Assembly: GCA_003260025.2 (NCBI GenBank)
Contig: QFZU02000013.1
Coordinates: 1-64,000, forward strand
From: Microbispora triticiradicis
GTDB lineage: Bacteria; Actinomycetota; Actinomycetes; Streptosporangiales; Streptosporangiaceae
Direction: 5' to 3'
DNA: 64,000 nt
In this document: positions 8,401 through 16,354 of the stretch, piece by piece
Layout of the letters: every line of letters starts with the position of its first letter
Numbering within the stretch: position 1 is the first letter of the stretch
Program-made: the position numbers and the translations under genes
Notes under the pieces: generated by a model
What the model saw: only the letters and a program-made list of their open reading frames with translations
Databases searched by the model: none
What the model was told of the DNA's origin: nothing

Positions 8401-8985
8401 AACGTGAGAAGCGGGCGGGACGGCAGGGCCAGGATCATCGAGGGGGCCCTGCGCAGGTTCAGCCAGAGCGGCGTGTCCGCCACCACGCTCGCCAGTCTCC
8501 GTCAGGAGAGCGGCGTCAGCGTCGGCAGCTTCTATCACCACTTCACCAGCAAGGAGCACGTCTACGGGGTGCTCTACGCCGAGATCCTGGAGGCGTACCA
8601 GGACGCCTTCGTCGACGAGCTCATCCGCCACGAGGACGCCCGCGGCGGGATCGAGGCCATCGTCGCCCTGCACATGGCGTGGTGCGGCGAGCACCCGGAA
8701 CGCGCCCGCCTGCTGATCAGCGAGCGCCCGCCCCGCCGCAACGAGCCCGGCGGCCCGGAGGTCGCCGAGTCGCGGCGCGACTTCTTCCGCCAGGTCGCCG
8801 ACTGGTGGCGGCCGCACGTGAAGAACGGCGAGCTCCGGGCGGTCCCCGCCACCATGTGCTACGTGCTGTGGCTCGGCCCGGCGCAGGAGATGTGCCGCCT
8901 GTGGTTCAGCGGCGCCCACCAGCCCACCGCGGAGGAGATCCGCGGGCTGGGCGAGGCCGCCTGGCACAGCCTCAAGACGCCGTAG
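8395..8985 (+). CDS. TetR/AcrR family transcriptional regulator
   Basis: A 196-residue regulator from GTG 8395 (GTG 8404 is also possible); the longer frame from 8293 runs through the divergent HxlR promoter and is unlikely. The helix-turn-helix reads ARIIEGALRRFSQSGVSATTLASLRQESGVSVGSFYHHFTSKEHVYG. The C-terminal half has VALHMAWCGEHPERARLLISERP and a Trp-rich helix, suggesting a ligand pocket. It is divergent from the HxlR gene and its 3' end overlaps the convergent zinc-ribbon gene by 14 nt. Confidence 0.92.
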   Translation: MNNVRSGRDGRARIIEGALRRFSQSGVSATTLASLRQESGVSVGSFYHHFTSKEHVYGVLYAEILEAYQDAFVDELIRHEDARGGIEAIVALHMAWCGEHPERARLLISERPPRRNEPGGPEVAESRRDFFRQVADWWRPHVKNGELRAVPATMCYVLWLGPAQEMCRLWFSGAHQPTAEEIRGLGEAAWHSLKTP

Positions 8986-9295
8986 CGCCCACGCCGGGGG
9001 ACGGCAGCTCCCTGCTGAGCACCCGCCACACCCGGCCGTCGAGACAGATCTCCAGCCGCAGCTCGTAGCGGTGGCGCCGCAGCCCCGGCACCGGGACGCG
9101 GTCCTGTACGTCGAACCGCCTGCCGCGGGCGTACCCGAAGCCCAGCTCTCCCGGGAAGACGCGGATCTCGTCCCGGTTGCCGCAGCGGGGACAGGTCCAC
9201 ATGACGACGTCCCTGGCCCGGTTGTAGTCGTGGCAGGCGTCGAAGTACTCGTCGGGGCGCAGGCGGCAGTCGCACGCCAGACAGGGCAGCAGCAT
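8972..9295 (-). CDS. Small zinc-ribbon protein
   Basis: A 107-residue protein. ATG 9295 is preferred because GAGGA stands 5 nt upstream and because it starts just before the first cysteine motif. Cysteines occur as CLACDC at the N-terminus and CPRCG after VVMWT, an arrangement suited to one zinc site. The rest is basic and ends in RYELRLEICLDGRVWRVLSRELPSPG. No family is recognised. It overlaps the end of the TetR gene by 14 nt on the opposite strand. Confidence 0.7.
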   Translation of the reverse strand: MLLPCLACDCRLRPDEYFDACHDYNRARDVVMWTCPRCGNRDEIRVFPGELGFGYARGRRFDVQDRVPVPGLRRHRYELRLEICLDGRVWRVLSRELPSPGVGATAS

Positions 9296-9402
9296 CGGGG
9301 TCCTCGGTCGGGGGGTTCCCCATATGAATAAGGCCTGCTGCTTGAGTTTCACTTATCAACGGCTTACCGCCGAAGTCCGCGTGCCGTCCGGCGGCGCCGC
9401 GA

Positions 9403-9414
9403 TACATTCGATCT
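9403..9414 (+). promoter_or_regulatory. leaderless promoter of the methyltransferase gene
   Basis: TACATT at 9403-9408 is followed by 6 nt and the GTG start at 9415; no Shine-Dalgarno sequence is present. Confidence 0.55.
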
Positions 9415-10896
9415 GTGGACGCCCCTTCTGACCTGGTCCGACGGCTTCGCGACAGATTCGTGGAGACCGGCTACTCGATCGACGGCGTACGTGAGCGGCT
9501 GGGCGACATGGCGGCCTCGGCCCTGGCCCGAGAGGAGATCGTGCCCGCGCTGCGCGCCACCAGGGACGCCGACCCCCTCGCCGCGCTGATCCGCCTGTGG
9601 TGGCTGGGCGTGCCGGTCAGCATGGCCGCCGCCGACCTGCCCCTCCAGGACCTCATCGAGACCGGCCTGCTGGTACGGCTGGGCGACACCGTCCAGGCCA
9701 CCGTGCATCTCCAGCCGTGGGACGCGGGGGCGGCCGGTCCGGCGTACGTGGTCTCCGACCGCAAGGTGCGGCCCGGGGACCCCTCCCTGCGCCCCGATCA
9801 CGTCGTGGGGGCCGGCGGCGCGTCGGCGAACCTCGCCCAGCTCGGCTGGGCCGCCCCGGCCGGGCGGGCGCTCGACCTCGGCACCGGCTGCGGGGTGCAG
9901 GTGCTGCACCTCGCTCCCCGGGCCGGCCAGGTCGTCGCGACCGACGTGAACCGGCGCGCGCTGCGGCTCGCCCGCCTCAGCTGGGAGCTGTCCGGCGTGC
10001 ACGGCGTCGAGGCGCGCGAGGGGTCGATGTACGACCCGGTGGACGGCGAGCGGTTCGACCTCGTGGTGTCCAACCCGCCGTTCGTCATCGCGCCGGAGGC
10101 CAGGTACACCTACCGGGAGACCGGGCGGCACGGCGACGACTTCTGCCGCGAGCTCGTCCGGCGCACGCCCCGCCATCTCGCCCAGGGCGGGCACGCCCGC
10201 TTCCTCGCCAACTGGCTGCACGTCAAGGGCGAGGACTGGCAGGACAGGGTGGGCGGCTGGCTCACCGAGACCGGCTGCGACGGCTGGGCCGTGCAACGCG
10301 ACGTGCAGGACCCCGCCGAGTACGTCGAACTGTGGCTGCGCGACTCCGCCGAGCACGGCACCTCGGCCTACCGGGAGCGCTACGACGAGTGGCTCGCGTG
10401 GTTCGAGTCGATGGACGTGACCGGCGTCGGCTTCGGCTGGATCGCCCTGCACGACTCCGGCTCGCTCAGCCCGCTGGTGCGGGTGGAGGAGCTGACGCAG
10501 CCGGTGGAGCCGCCGGCCGGCGCGCTGGTCGAGGAGGTCCTGCGGGCGGCCCGCGCCGCGCACGAACTGTCCGACGGGGACCTGCTCGACGCGCGCCTCC
10601 GGGTGGCCGACGGAGTCGTGGAGGAGCGTGTCGGCCCGCCCGGCGCCGACGACCCCTCCCGCATCGTGCTCCGGCAGACCCGGGGCGCACGCCGTACGGC
10701 CACCGTGGGGACGGTGGAGGCGGCGCTGGCAGGGGTGTGCGACGGCGATCTGCCCACGCGGCCGCTGCTCGCCGCGATCGCGGAACTCACCGGGGAGGAC
10801 CCGGACGCCGTGCTCGGCCGGGCCCCCGCGGCGCTCCGCCCGCTGGTCGCCGAGGGCTTTCTGTCGGTCGCGAGCTCGGCTGCAAGCCCGCGTTGA
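9415..10896 (+). CDS. Class I SAM-dependent methyltransferase (N-methyltransferase type)
   Basis: A 493-residue protein of three parts. Residues 1-125 are a helical N-terminal domain; residues about 130-310 form a Rossmann methyltransferase with the SAM-binding motif ALDLGTGCGVQVLHLA, the acidic VVATDVN, and VVSNPPFVI. The NPPF tetrad is typical of enzymes that methylate amide or exocyclic nitrogen (HemK/RlmF-like and DNA adenine enzymes). The C-terminal 180 residues are an Ala/Leu-rich domain of unknown role. It is monocistronic with a leaderless start. Substrate is unknown: ribosomal RNA or a protein glutamine are possibilities. Confidence 0.85.
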   Translation: MDAPSDLVRRLRDRFVETGYSIDGVRERLGDMAASALAREEIVPALRATRDADPLAALIRLWWLGVPVSMAAADLPLQDLIETGLLVRLGDTVQATVHLQPWDAGAAGPAYVVSDRKVRPGDPSLRPDHVVGAGGASANLAQLGWAAPAGRALDLGTGCGVQVLHLAPRAGQVVATDVNRRALRLARLSWELSGVHGVEAREGSMYDPVDGERFDLVVSNPPFVIAPEARYTYRETGRHGDDFCRELVRRTPRHLAQGGHARFLANWLHVKGEDWQDRVGGWLTETGCDGWAVQRDVQDPAEYVELWLRDSAEHGTSAYRERYDEWLAWFESMDVTGVGFGWIALHDSGSLSPLVRVEELTQPVEPPAGALVEEVLRAARAAHELSDGDLLDARLRVADGVVEERVGPPGADDPSRIVLRQTRGARRTATVGTVEAALAGVCDGDLPTRPLLAAIAELTGEDPDAVLGRAPAALRPLVAEGFLSVASSAASPR

Positions 10897-10930
10897 TCGG
10901 AAGTTGAACGCCCGGGGCGACTCTGGTCAT

Positions 10931-10962
10931 GTGCGGGCTCCGGGGGGGTTCGGAGCCCGCAC
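10931..10962. terminator. hairpin terminator without T-tract
   Basis: GTGCGGGCTCC (10931-10941) pairs perfectly with GGAGCCCGCAC (10952-10962) around a 10-nt loop. It lies 35 nt after the methyltransferase stop and faces the convergent AfsR-like gene, so it may stop both. Confidence 0.65.
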
Positions 10963-11138
10963 CGAAGCCTGGCCGGTCGTTCATGTGAGGCGGCGAGCCG
11001 CCACGGGGCGCACCGGTAAGGACCGGGCCCCCTGCGCGCCCCAAGGCGGCGGGCGGCCGGCCGGGCCGATCTGTCCGGGATACCAGAAGGGGCGAGCGCG
11101 TGATCAACCACGTCCGGATGAGCCGGTTGGACGACGAC

Positions 11139-14100
11139 CTACGAGTCGACCTGGGTCTGGGTCTGTTCGGCCAGGAGCGCGGCGATGTCGGCGGCCTCGG
11201 GCGAGCCGAGCCGGGTGAAGATCTCCAGCGCCTTGTCCAGGGCGTCCCCGCCCCGCGCGGCCTCTCCGACGCCCATGAGGGCCTTGCCGAGTGCGGCCAG
11301 TGACTGCGCCTCGCCGTACGGGTGGGTGATCTCACGGCTGACCGTGAGGGCCTCCTCGGCGTGCCGGGCGGCCTCGGCGTAACGACCGGCGGCGATGAAG
11401 GTCGCGGCGAGCCGGTAGCACACCCGCTGCTCCCAGACCCGCTGGTTGCTCGCGCGGAAGAAGGCCAGGCACTCGGCGTGGTGGACGACGGCCTCGTTGA
11501 GCCGTCCGACGTGGGACAACACGTTGCCGAGGTGATAGCGCGCCCGGGCCGTCCCGGCGCCGCTGCCGATCTCGGAGAAGACCGCCAGACCTCGCTCGGC
11601 CGCGGCGATGGCGTCGTCGGGCCGGCCGAGGCCGAGGTGGTCGCGGGCCGAGTAGCACGACGCCAGCGCCTCGCCCGCGGGGTTGCCGACCTCGCGGTAG
11701 ATCGCCGTGGCCCGGTCGAACCAGTCGAGCGCCTCGGTGTGACGGCGCTGCCGTCCCGCGACCACCGCGAGCGCGTTGCACGTCTCGCCGAGCACGACGT
11801 GGTCGCCGGTCTCCTCGCCCAGGGCCCGGGCGGACAGGAAGTGCGACTCCGCCTCGGCCAGCCGGTTCGCGCCGAACAGCACCCGGCCGAGCATGTACCG
11901 GCAGCGCATCTCCGCGCGCCGCTCGCCCGCGTTCCGCGCGGCCGTCAGCAGCGCGGACACCCGCTGCTCGAACTCGCGCTGGCTGGTGCCCGACTCCAGC
12001 AGCGGCTCCAGCGCCAGCAGCAGGTCGGCCGCCGGGAGCAGGTCCTCTCCCGACCCGTACGCCCTGGCCACCGCCGCGAACAGGTTCTCGGCCTCCGCCG
12101 ACAGCCACGCCACCGCCTCGTCGGCGGAGCCGAAGGAGTGGCCGCGCATGCCCAGGTCGACCAGGTTGTCGGCGACCGCGCTGCCCTCGTACGCGAGCCG
12201 GTGCGCCGCGCCCGCCGACGCCAGTGAGAAGCCCAGCAGTCGGCGCAGCGCGAGCGCCCGGGCCCCGGGCTCCTCGGCCGTCTCCGCCTGCCCCCGGGCG
12301 AACAGCTTGAGCAGGTCGTGGAACCGGTAGCGGCCCTGCGCGGGCGCCTCCAGCAGGCTGGCGTCCACCAGCGACTCCAGCACGTCCTCGGTCTCGGCGG
12401 GGGTGAGGTCGAGCAGGGCCGCCGCTGCGGAGAGCGAGATGTCCGAGCCCTCCGGCAGCGACAGCAGCCGGAACGCCCGGGCCTGACGGGCGTCGAGCTG
12501 GCCGTACCCGAGGGCGAACGTGGCCGAAACGGCCAGGTTCCCGATCTTCATCTCGTCCAGGCGGCGGCGTTCGTCGGCGAGCCGGGGGACGAGCGAGGCC
12601 ACCGTCCACGACGGGCGGGAGGCGAGCCTGGCGGCGACGATCCGCACGGCCAGCGGCAGGAAACCGCAGGCGGCCACCACGTCCATCGCGGCCGCGCGCT
12701 CGGCCGCCACCCGCTCCGGCCCCGCGACCGCGGCCAGCAGCGACAGCGCCTCGTCGGGCTCCAGCACGTCGAGGTCGACGAGCCGCGCCGCGGGCAGGTC
12801 GGCGAGCTTGCCCCGGCTGGTGATGATCGCGGCGCAGCCGGCCGAGCCGGGCAGCAGATGCTCCACCTGGTCGGCGTCGCGGGCGTTGTCGAGCAGCACC
12901 AGCATCCTGCGGTCGGCGAGCAGCGATCGGAACAACGCCGAGCGCTCGGCCAGGCCGTCGGGGATCACGTCCATCGGGATGCCGAGCGCCCGCAGGAACG
13001 CGACCAGAGCGGTCTCCGGCGCGGTGGGCTCGACGCCGTACCCGCGCAGGTCGGCGTAGAGCTGGCCGTCGGGGAACAGGTCCTCCGCGAGATGGGCCAC
13101 GTGGACGGCCAGGGTCGTCTTGCCGACGCCGCCGATGCCCGACATCGCCGCGATCGGCACCCCCTCGGCCGTGCCGCCGGCCAGGCCCTCGCCGCGCAGC
13201 AGCGCGAGCAGCCGGTGCACCAGGCGCGTGCGCCCGGTGAAGTCGGTGATCGCCGCCGGAAGCTGCGCCGGTCTCGGCATCTCGACCATCGGGCCGTGAC
13301 CCGGGCCGGTCTCCCCGTCCCCGTTCTCGTCCCAGGCGTCGTCGTGCTGCGACAGCCGTACGGGAGGGGACGCGGGGGCGAGCGAGGGATCGGCGGCGAG
13401 GATCCGCCGGTGCATCTCGCTCAGCTCGGCGCCCGGCTCGATGCCGAGCTCGTCCACCAGTGCCTGCCGGGTCTCGGTGAACACCGCCAACGCCTCGGCC
13501 TGCCTGCCGCACCGGTAGTAGGCCAGCATGAGCTGGACGCGGATCCGCTCGCGCAGCGGGTGCTCGGCGGCGAGCGCGACCAGTTCCGAGATGATCTCCG
13601 CGTGCCGGCCGAGCTCCAGGTCGACCTCCATGAGGGCCTCGACGGCCCCGATGCGGCGCTCGGCCAGCCGGTCGCGCTGGTGCTCGGCGTACGGCCCGAC
13701 CGCGCCGGCGAGCGGCTCGCCCGACCACAGCCCCAGGGCGCCGCGGAGCCGCCGGGCGGCCTGCTCCACCCGGCCCGCACGGCGGTCCGACTCGGCGGCG
13801 GCGCACTCCCGGTCGAAGACGGCGAGGTCGAACCGGGCGGGGCCGAGCCGCAGCGCGTACCCCCGGCCCACCGAGGTCAGCAGTTGCGGCGGCGTCCTGG
13901 GCGAGCGGCCGGGCTCAAGGACGGTGCGCAGTCGGGAGACGTAGGTGCGCAGCGCGCCCAGCGCACGCGGTGGCGCATCCTCGCCCCAGACGCCGTCGAT
14001 CATCTCGGTCGGCGAGACCGCGTGCCCCTCCCGCAGCAGCAACATCGCCAGAATGGAGCGTTGCAGGGGCGTGCCGAGGTCGAGTTCGACGCCGTCGCGC

Positions 14101-14162
14101 CACGCCAGGACGGGTCCCAGTACGGCGAAGCGCAGGTCGTCCGAGGTGGCGTGGTCAGGCAT
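11139..14162 (-). CDS. AfsR/SARP family transcriptional regulator with NB-ARC and TPR domains
   Basis: A 1007-residue STAND regulator. Residues about 8-105 are an OmpR-type winged helix (RFAVLGPVLAWRDGVELDLGTPLQRSILAMLLLREG), about 110-260 the bacterial transcription activation domain (ERIRVQLMLAYYRCGRQAEALAVF), about 310-640 the NB-ARC ATPase with Walker A GIGGVGKTT at 342-350 and LVLLDNARDADQVEHLLPG, and about 680-1000 tetratricopeptide repeats. The order is that of AfsR of Streptomyces, which couples a phosphorylated or ligand state to activation of target promoters. No kinase gene is adjacent. The divergent gene encodes a small secreted protein, and nested inverted repeats lie between them. 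Confidence 0.95.
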   Translation of the reverse strand: MPDHATSDDLRFAVLGPVLAWRDGVELDLGTPLQRSILAMLLLREGHAVSPTEMIDGVWGEDAPPRALGALRTYVSRLRTVLEPGRSPRTPPQLLTSVGRGYALRLGPARFDLAVFDRECAAAESDRRAGRVEQAARRLRGALGLWSGEPLAGAVGPYAEHQRDRLAERRIGAVEALMEVDLELGRHAEIISELVALAAEHPLRERIRVQLMLAYYRCGRQAEALAVFTETRQALVDELGIEPGAELSEMHRRILAADPSLAPASPPVRLSQHDDAWDENGDGETGPGHGPMVEMPRPAQLPAAITDFTGRTRLVHRLLALLRGEGLAGGTAEGVPIAAMSGIGGVGKTTLAVHVAHLAEDLFPDGQLYADLRGYGVEPTAPETALVAFLRALGIPMDVIPDGLAERSALFRSLLADRRMLVLLDNARDADQVEHLLPGSAGCAAIITSRGKLADLPAARLVDLDVLEPDEALSLLAAVAGPERVAAERAAAMDVVAACGFLPLAVRIVAARLASRPSWTVASLVPRLADERRRLDEMKIGNLAVSATFALGYGQLDARQARAFRLLSLPEGSDISLSAAAALLDLTPAETEDVLESLVDASLLEAPAQGRYRFHDLLKLFARGQAETAEEPGARALALRRLLGFSLASAGAAHRLAYEGSAVADNLVDLGMRGHSFGSADEAVAWLSAEAENLFAAVARAYGSGEDLLPAADLLLALEPLLESGTSQREFEQRVSALLTAARNAGERRAEMRCRYMLGRVLFGANRLAEAESHFLSARALGEETGDHVVLGETCNALAVVAGRQRRHTEALDWFDRATAIYREVGNPAGEALASCYSARDHLGLGRPDDAIAAAERGLAVFSEIGSGAGTARARYHLGNVLSHVGRLNEAVVHHAECLAFFRASNQRVWEQRVCYRLAATFIAAGRYAEAARHAEEALTVSREITHPYGEAQSLAALGKALMGVGEAARGGDALDKALEIFTRLGSPEAADIAALLAEQTQTQVDS

Positions 14163-14283
14163 GTGGAACCTGTCTCCTGAACGGCAAGATTCGTGAGCAA
14201 ATGATAGATCGTGCGGCGAGGCGCCCGTATAACGCTCCCGCCGATTTACCAGGGTTCAGCGTGCGTTCAGGTGCTTGAAAGCG

Positions 14284-14325
14284 GCCTGCAAACCGCCGTC
14301 CGGGCGGTGAAAGCGATTTGCAGGC
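14284..14325. promoter_or_regulatory. nested inverted repeats in the AfsR-like/secreted protein intergenic region
   Basis: Outer arms GCCTGCAAA (14284-14292) and TTTGCAGGC (14317-14325) are perfect; inner arms ACCGCC (14292-14297) and GGCGGT (14303-14308) are also perfect. The element is 76 bp upstream of the secreted protein start. It could be an operator or a leader hairpin. Confidence 0.6.
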
Positions 14326-14400
14326 GGAGCGGCTTATCACTGAGACGCAACCCCGACAGCACCCCGCATCGGGGGATCGTCCTCGAACAGGAGAACCGAA

Positions 14401-14937
14401 ATGCGTCGCTCCATCATCCTCGGCCTCGCCGCTGCCACCGCCGTCACCGCCCTCGGGCTGCCGGCCCTCACGACCGCCGCCAGCGCCGCCCCGGCGTCTG
14501 CGGCCTCCGCCTCCCACCACGACGACGACTGGGACTACTCCGAGTGGTGGGGCACCTACTGGTCCTCCAACCACCTCGCCAAGGCCAAGGGCCACATCGA
14601 CGTGAACTACGACGACGAGGAGTCGAACCGGGTCCACGTCACCGGCAAGCTCTACGACCAGGACAACCGCACCTACCGGCACGGCGGCAAGTGCGCCTAC
14701 ATCCGGTTCCGCGTCCAGGACTGGGACGACAGCGAGGACGACTGGTCCTCCAGCTTCAAGTCGTACAAGTACTGCGGCGCCGGCGGCTACAAGCAGATCA
14801 ACTTCTGGCGCTACGACGTCGCGCAGGTCCAGGCGCAGGTCTGCCAGATCGGTCTGTACAGCAACTTCCCGGTCAAGTGCGGTGGCTGGCACGAGATCTA
14901 CAACGCCTACGAGGACGAGTACGGCTACGACGCCTGA
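14401..14937 (+). CDS. Small secreted acidic protein, unknown family
   Basis: A 178-residue protein, CAGGAG placed 8 nt before ATG. Residues 1-30 are a Sec signal peptide with a basic start, a hydrophobic core and AxA sites (TTAASAAPASA). The mature part is rich in Asp, Trp and Tyr, with four cysteines (KCAY, YCGAG, VCQIG, KCGGW), which suggests two disulfides after export. The sequence between Cys residues has a beta-like alternation (HIDVNYDD, RVHVTGKLYDQ, CAYIRFRVQDW). No family is recognised. It is followed by a strong intrinsic terminator and is monocistronic. Confidence 0.75.
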   Translation: MRRSIILGLAAATAVTALGLPALTTAASAAPASAASASHHDDDWDYSEWWGTYWSSNHLAKAKGHIDVNYDDEESNRVHVTGKLYDQDNRTYRHGGKCAYIRFRVQDWDDSEDDWSSSFKSYKYCGAGGYKQINFWRYDVAQVQAQVCQIGLYSNFPVKCGGWHEIYNAYEDEYGYDA

Positions 14938-14954
14938 TCGTCCGCAGGCATGAC

Positions 14955-14993
14955 GCGGCCCGTCCCGGGAAGGGACGGGCCGCTCCCTTTTTA
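14955..14993 (+). terminator. intrinsic terminator
   Basis: GCGGCCCGTCCC (14955-14966) pairs perfectly with GGGACGGGCCGC (14972-14983) around GGGAA, followed by CTCCC and a T-tract to 14993. Confidence 0.9.
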
Positions 14994-15022
14994 TAGGCTT
15001 TGGATCTGTCTATGGGGGCTTG

Positions 15023-15679
15023 TCAGGCTGCTTCCGACGCCGGTTCCAGAAGGCCCAGCCTCGCGAGCAGACGCTCGCGTACGGCGGGCCATTCGGGACT
15101 CAGGATGGAGTAGTACGCGGTATCTCGGACCGTGTCGTCGGCGCCTCGGCTGTCCGCCCGTCGCACACCGTCCAGGTGCGCGCCGAGGGCCTCGATGGCG
15201 GCCCGGGATCGGGTGTTGCGTACGTCTGCCTTGAGGGTGATCCGGTGAACCTGCCAGGTCTCGAAGGCCAGGGAGAGCAACAGGTACTTGCTCTCCCGGT
15301 TGACACCGGTGCCCTGGGCCGACGCGGCGAGCCAGGTGTACCCGATGTCCGCGACGGACGGGACCTCGCCCACCGCGCCCTTGGCACCCGGAGGCCAGGG
15401 CATCGGGCCCTGCCAGTACTCCAGGTTCATCAGACGGGTGGCACCGACCACACGGTCGGTGTGCAGCCACCGGATGGCGAAGGGCATCGTGCGGCCCTCC
15501 GCCTGCTCAGCCAAGGCGGCCTCCACGTAGGAGGCCATCTCGTCCCGTCCAGCGGGAACGCGAGTGAAGGCGTACGTAGAACGGTCTTCACTCGCCGCGG
15601 CGACAAGATCGTCGAGCACCGCGAAGCTGAGCGGTTCCAGGCGCACGGAGCGCCCGGACAGGGTGACAAAAGCGGGCAT
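15023..15679 (-). CDS. GNAT family N-acetyltransferase
   Basis: A 218-residue protein from ATG 15679; an upstream in-frame ATG at 15727 runs across a palindrome and is less likely. The fold is the RimJ/RimL-like branch: VRLEPLSFAVLDDL, FAIRWLHTDRVVGATRLMNLEY, DIGYTWLAASAQGTGVNRESKYLLLSLAFE (acetyl-CoA-binding Q/GxGxN region) and RITLKADVRNTRSRAAIEALGAHLDGVRR. Such enzymes acetylate N-terminal or small-molecule amines. The substrate is not predictable. Confidence 0.88.
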   Translation of the reverse strand: MPAFVTLSGRSVRLEPLSFAVLDDLVAAASEDRSTYAFTRVPAGRDEMASYVEAALAEQAEGRTMPFAIRWLHTDRVVGATRLMNLEYWQGPMPWPPGAKGAVGEVPSVADIGYTWLAASAQGTGVNRESKYLLLSLAFETWQVHRITLKADVRNTRSRAAIEALGAHLDGVRRADSRGADDTVRDTAYYSILSPEWPAVRERLLARLGLLEPASEAA

Positions 15680-15712
15680 GAGCACATGATGGGGGCTGCT
15701 GGGCACGCCTGA

Positions 15713-15724
15713 TGCCAAATGGCA
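15713..15724. promoter_or_regulatory. palindrome upstream of the acetyltransferase
   Basis: TGCCA-AA-TGGCA, perfect arms, 33 bp before the acetyltransferase start; a possible operator. Confidence 0.35.
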
Positions 15725-16017
15725 CAAGACATCTTGGCGGGGCGTGGGTTAAGGACCGAGCCCGGTCGAGAATCCGCAGGTCAGACGGCTGATCGCCGTT
15801 CCTGTTCGCGGGTGCCCAGGGTAAAGTTTCAGCCAAAGATCCGCCGGTCCGCCGAGGAGCGTTCGGCACGATCGGGAGGACGTCTTCTACGGGGTGTCGA
15901 GTCCCCCGCCGACAGCACCCGCGACGCCCTTTTCCCGGCGTCCCGTCACCCGGGTCGCGCCCGGTCGTCACCCGGGTGGCGCCGGGCCGCGTCACCGCGT
16001 TGCGCCCCGTCCCGTCG

Positions 16018-16050
16018 CCCGGTCCCGTCACCGTCACCCGGTCCCGTCAC
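16018..16050. repeat. short direct repeat
   Basis: CCCGGTCCCGTCAC occurs at 16018-16031 and again at 16037-16050, within a wider tract of degenerate CCGTCAC units from about 15940. Confidence 0.6.
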
Positions 16051-16354
16051 AGGGTTTCCGGGGCCTGCCGATGGTGCGGAGAGTTTGTCGGTCGTAGGGG
16101 CGAGTCCGTCCTCGGCCTCCTACTTACCTGCACCCGCAAACACGGCTCCCGGCCGGTTTCCGGGGATTCCATTCCGCTGGAGCCGTGATGACGACAGAGA
16201 TATGGAATGCGAATCCGTCTTATGGCTTGTGTGCCCGACTTGCGCTGATATCACCACCTGGCCAGTGGCTCCAGATATCGTATTCGGCTGGTTGCTGTCC
16301 GTGATGGCGCATGAAAGAATACAGACAGATTTTCGAATGCATCGAGGGGGTGCG

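Larger units (their letters stand above)
15680..16354. other. 675-bp region without a supported gene
   Basis: Holds the acetyltransferase promoter, including the 12-bp palindrome TGCCAAATGGCA at 15713-15724, then GC-rich sequence with degenerate CCGTCACCC repeats, then an AT-richer stretch from about 16190 leading to the DUF222 gene. The frame that is open through here (from 15719) lacks a ribosome binding site and has no recognisable protein content. Confidence 0.6.

Noticed and set aside
308..14180. Long open frames on the strand opposite to recR, ask, asd and the AfsR-like gene (for example 1527-3416, 2939-4618 and 12318-14180)
   Set aside because: They are GC-driven shadows: Arg/Gly/Pro/His-rich, no ribosome binding site, no domain, and they lie across well-supported genes.
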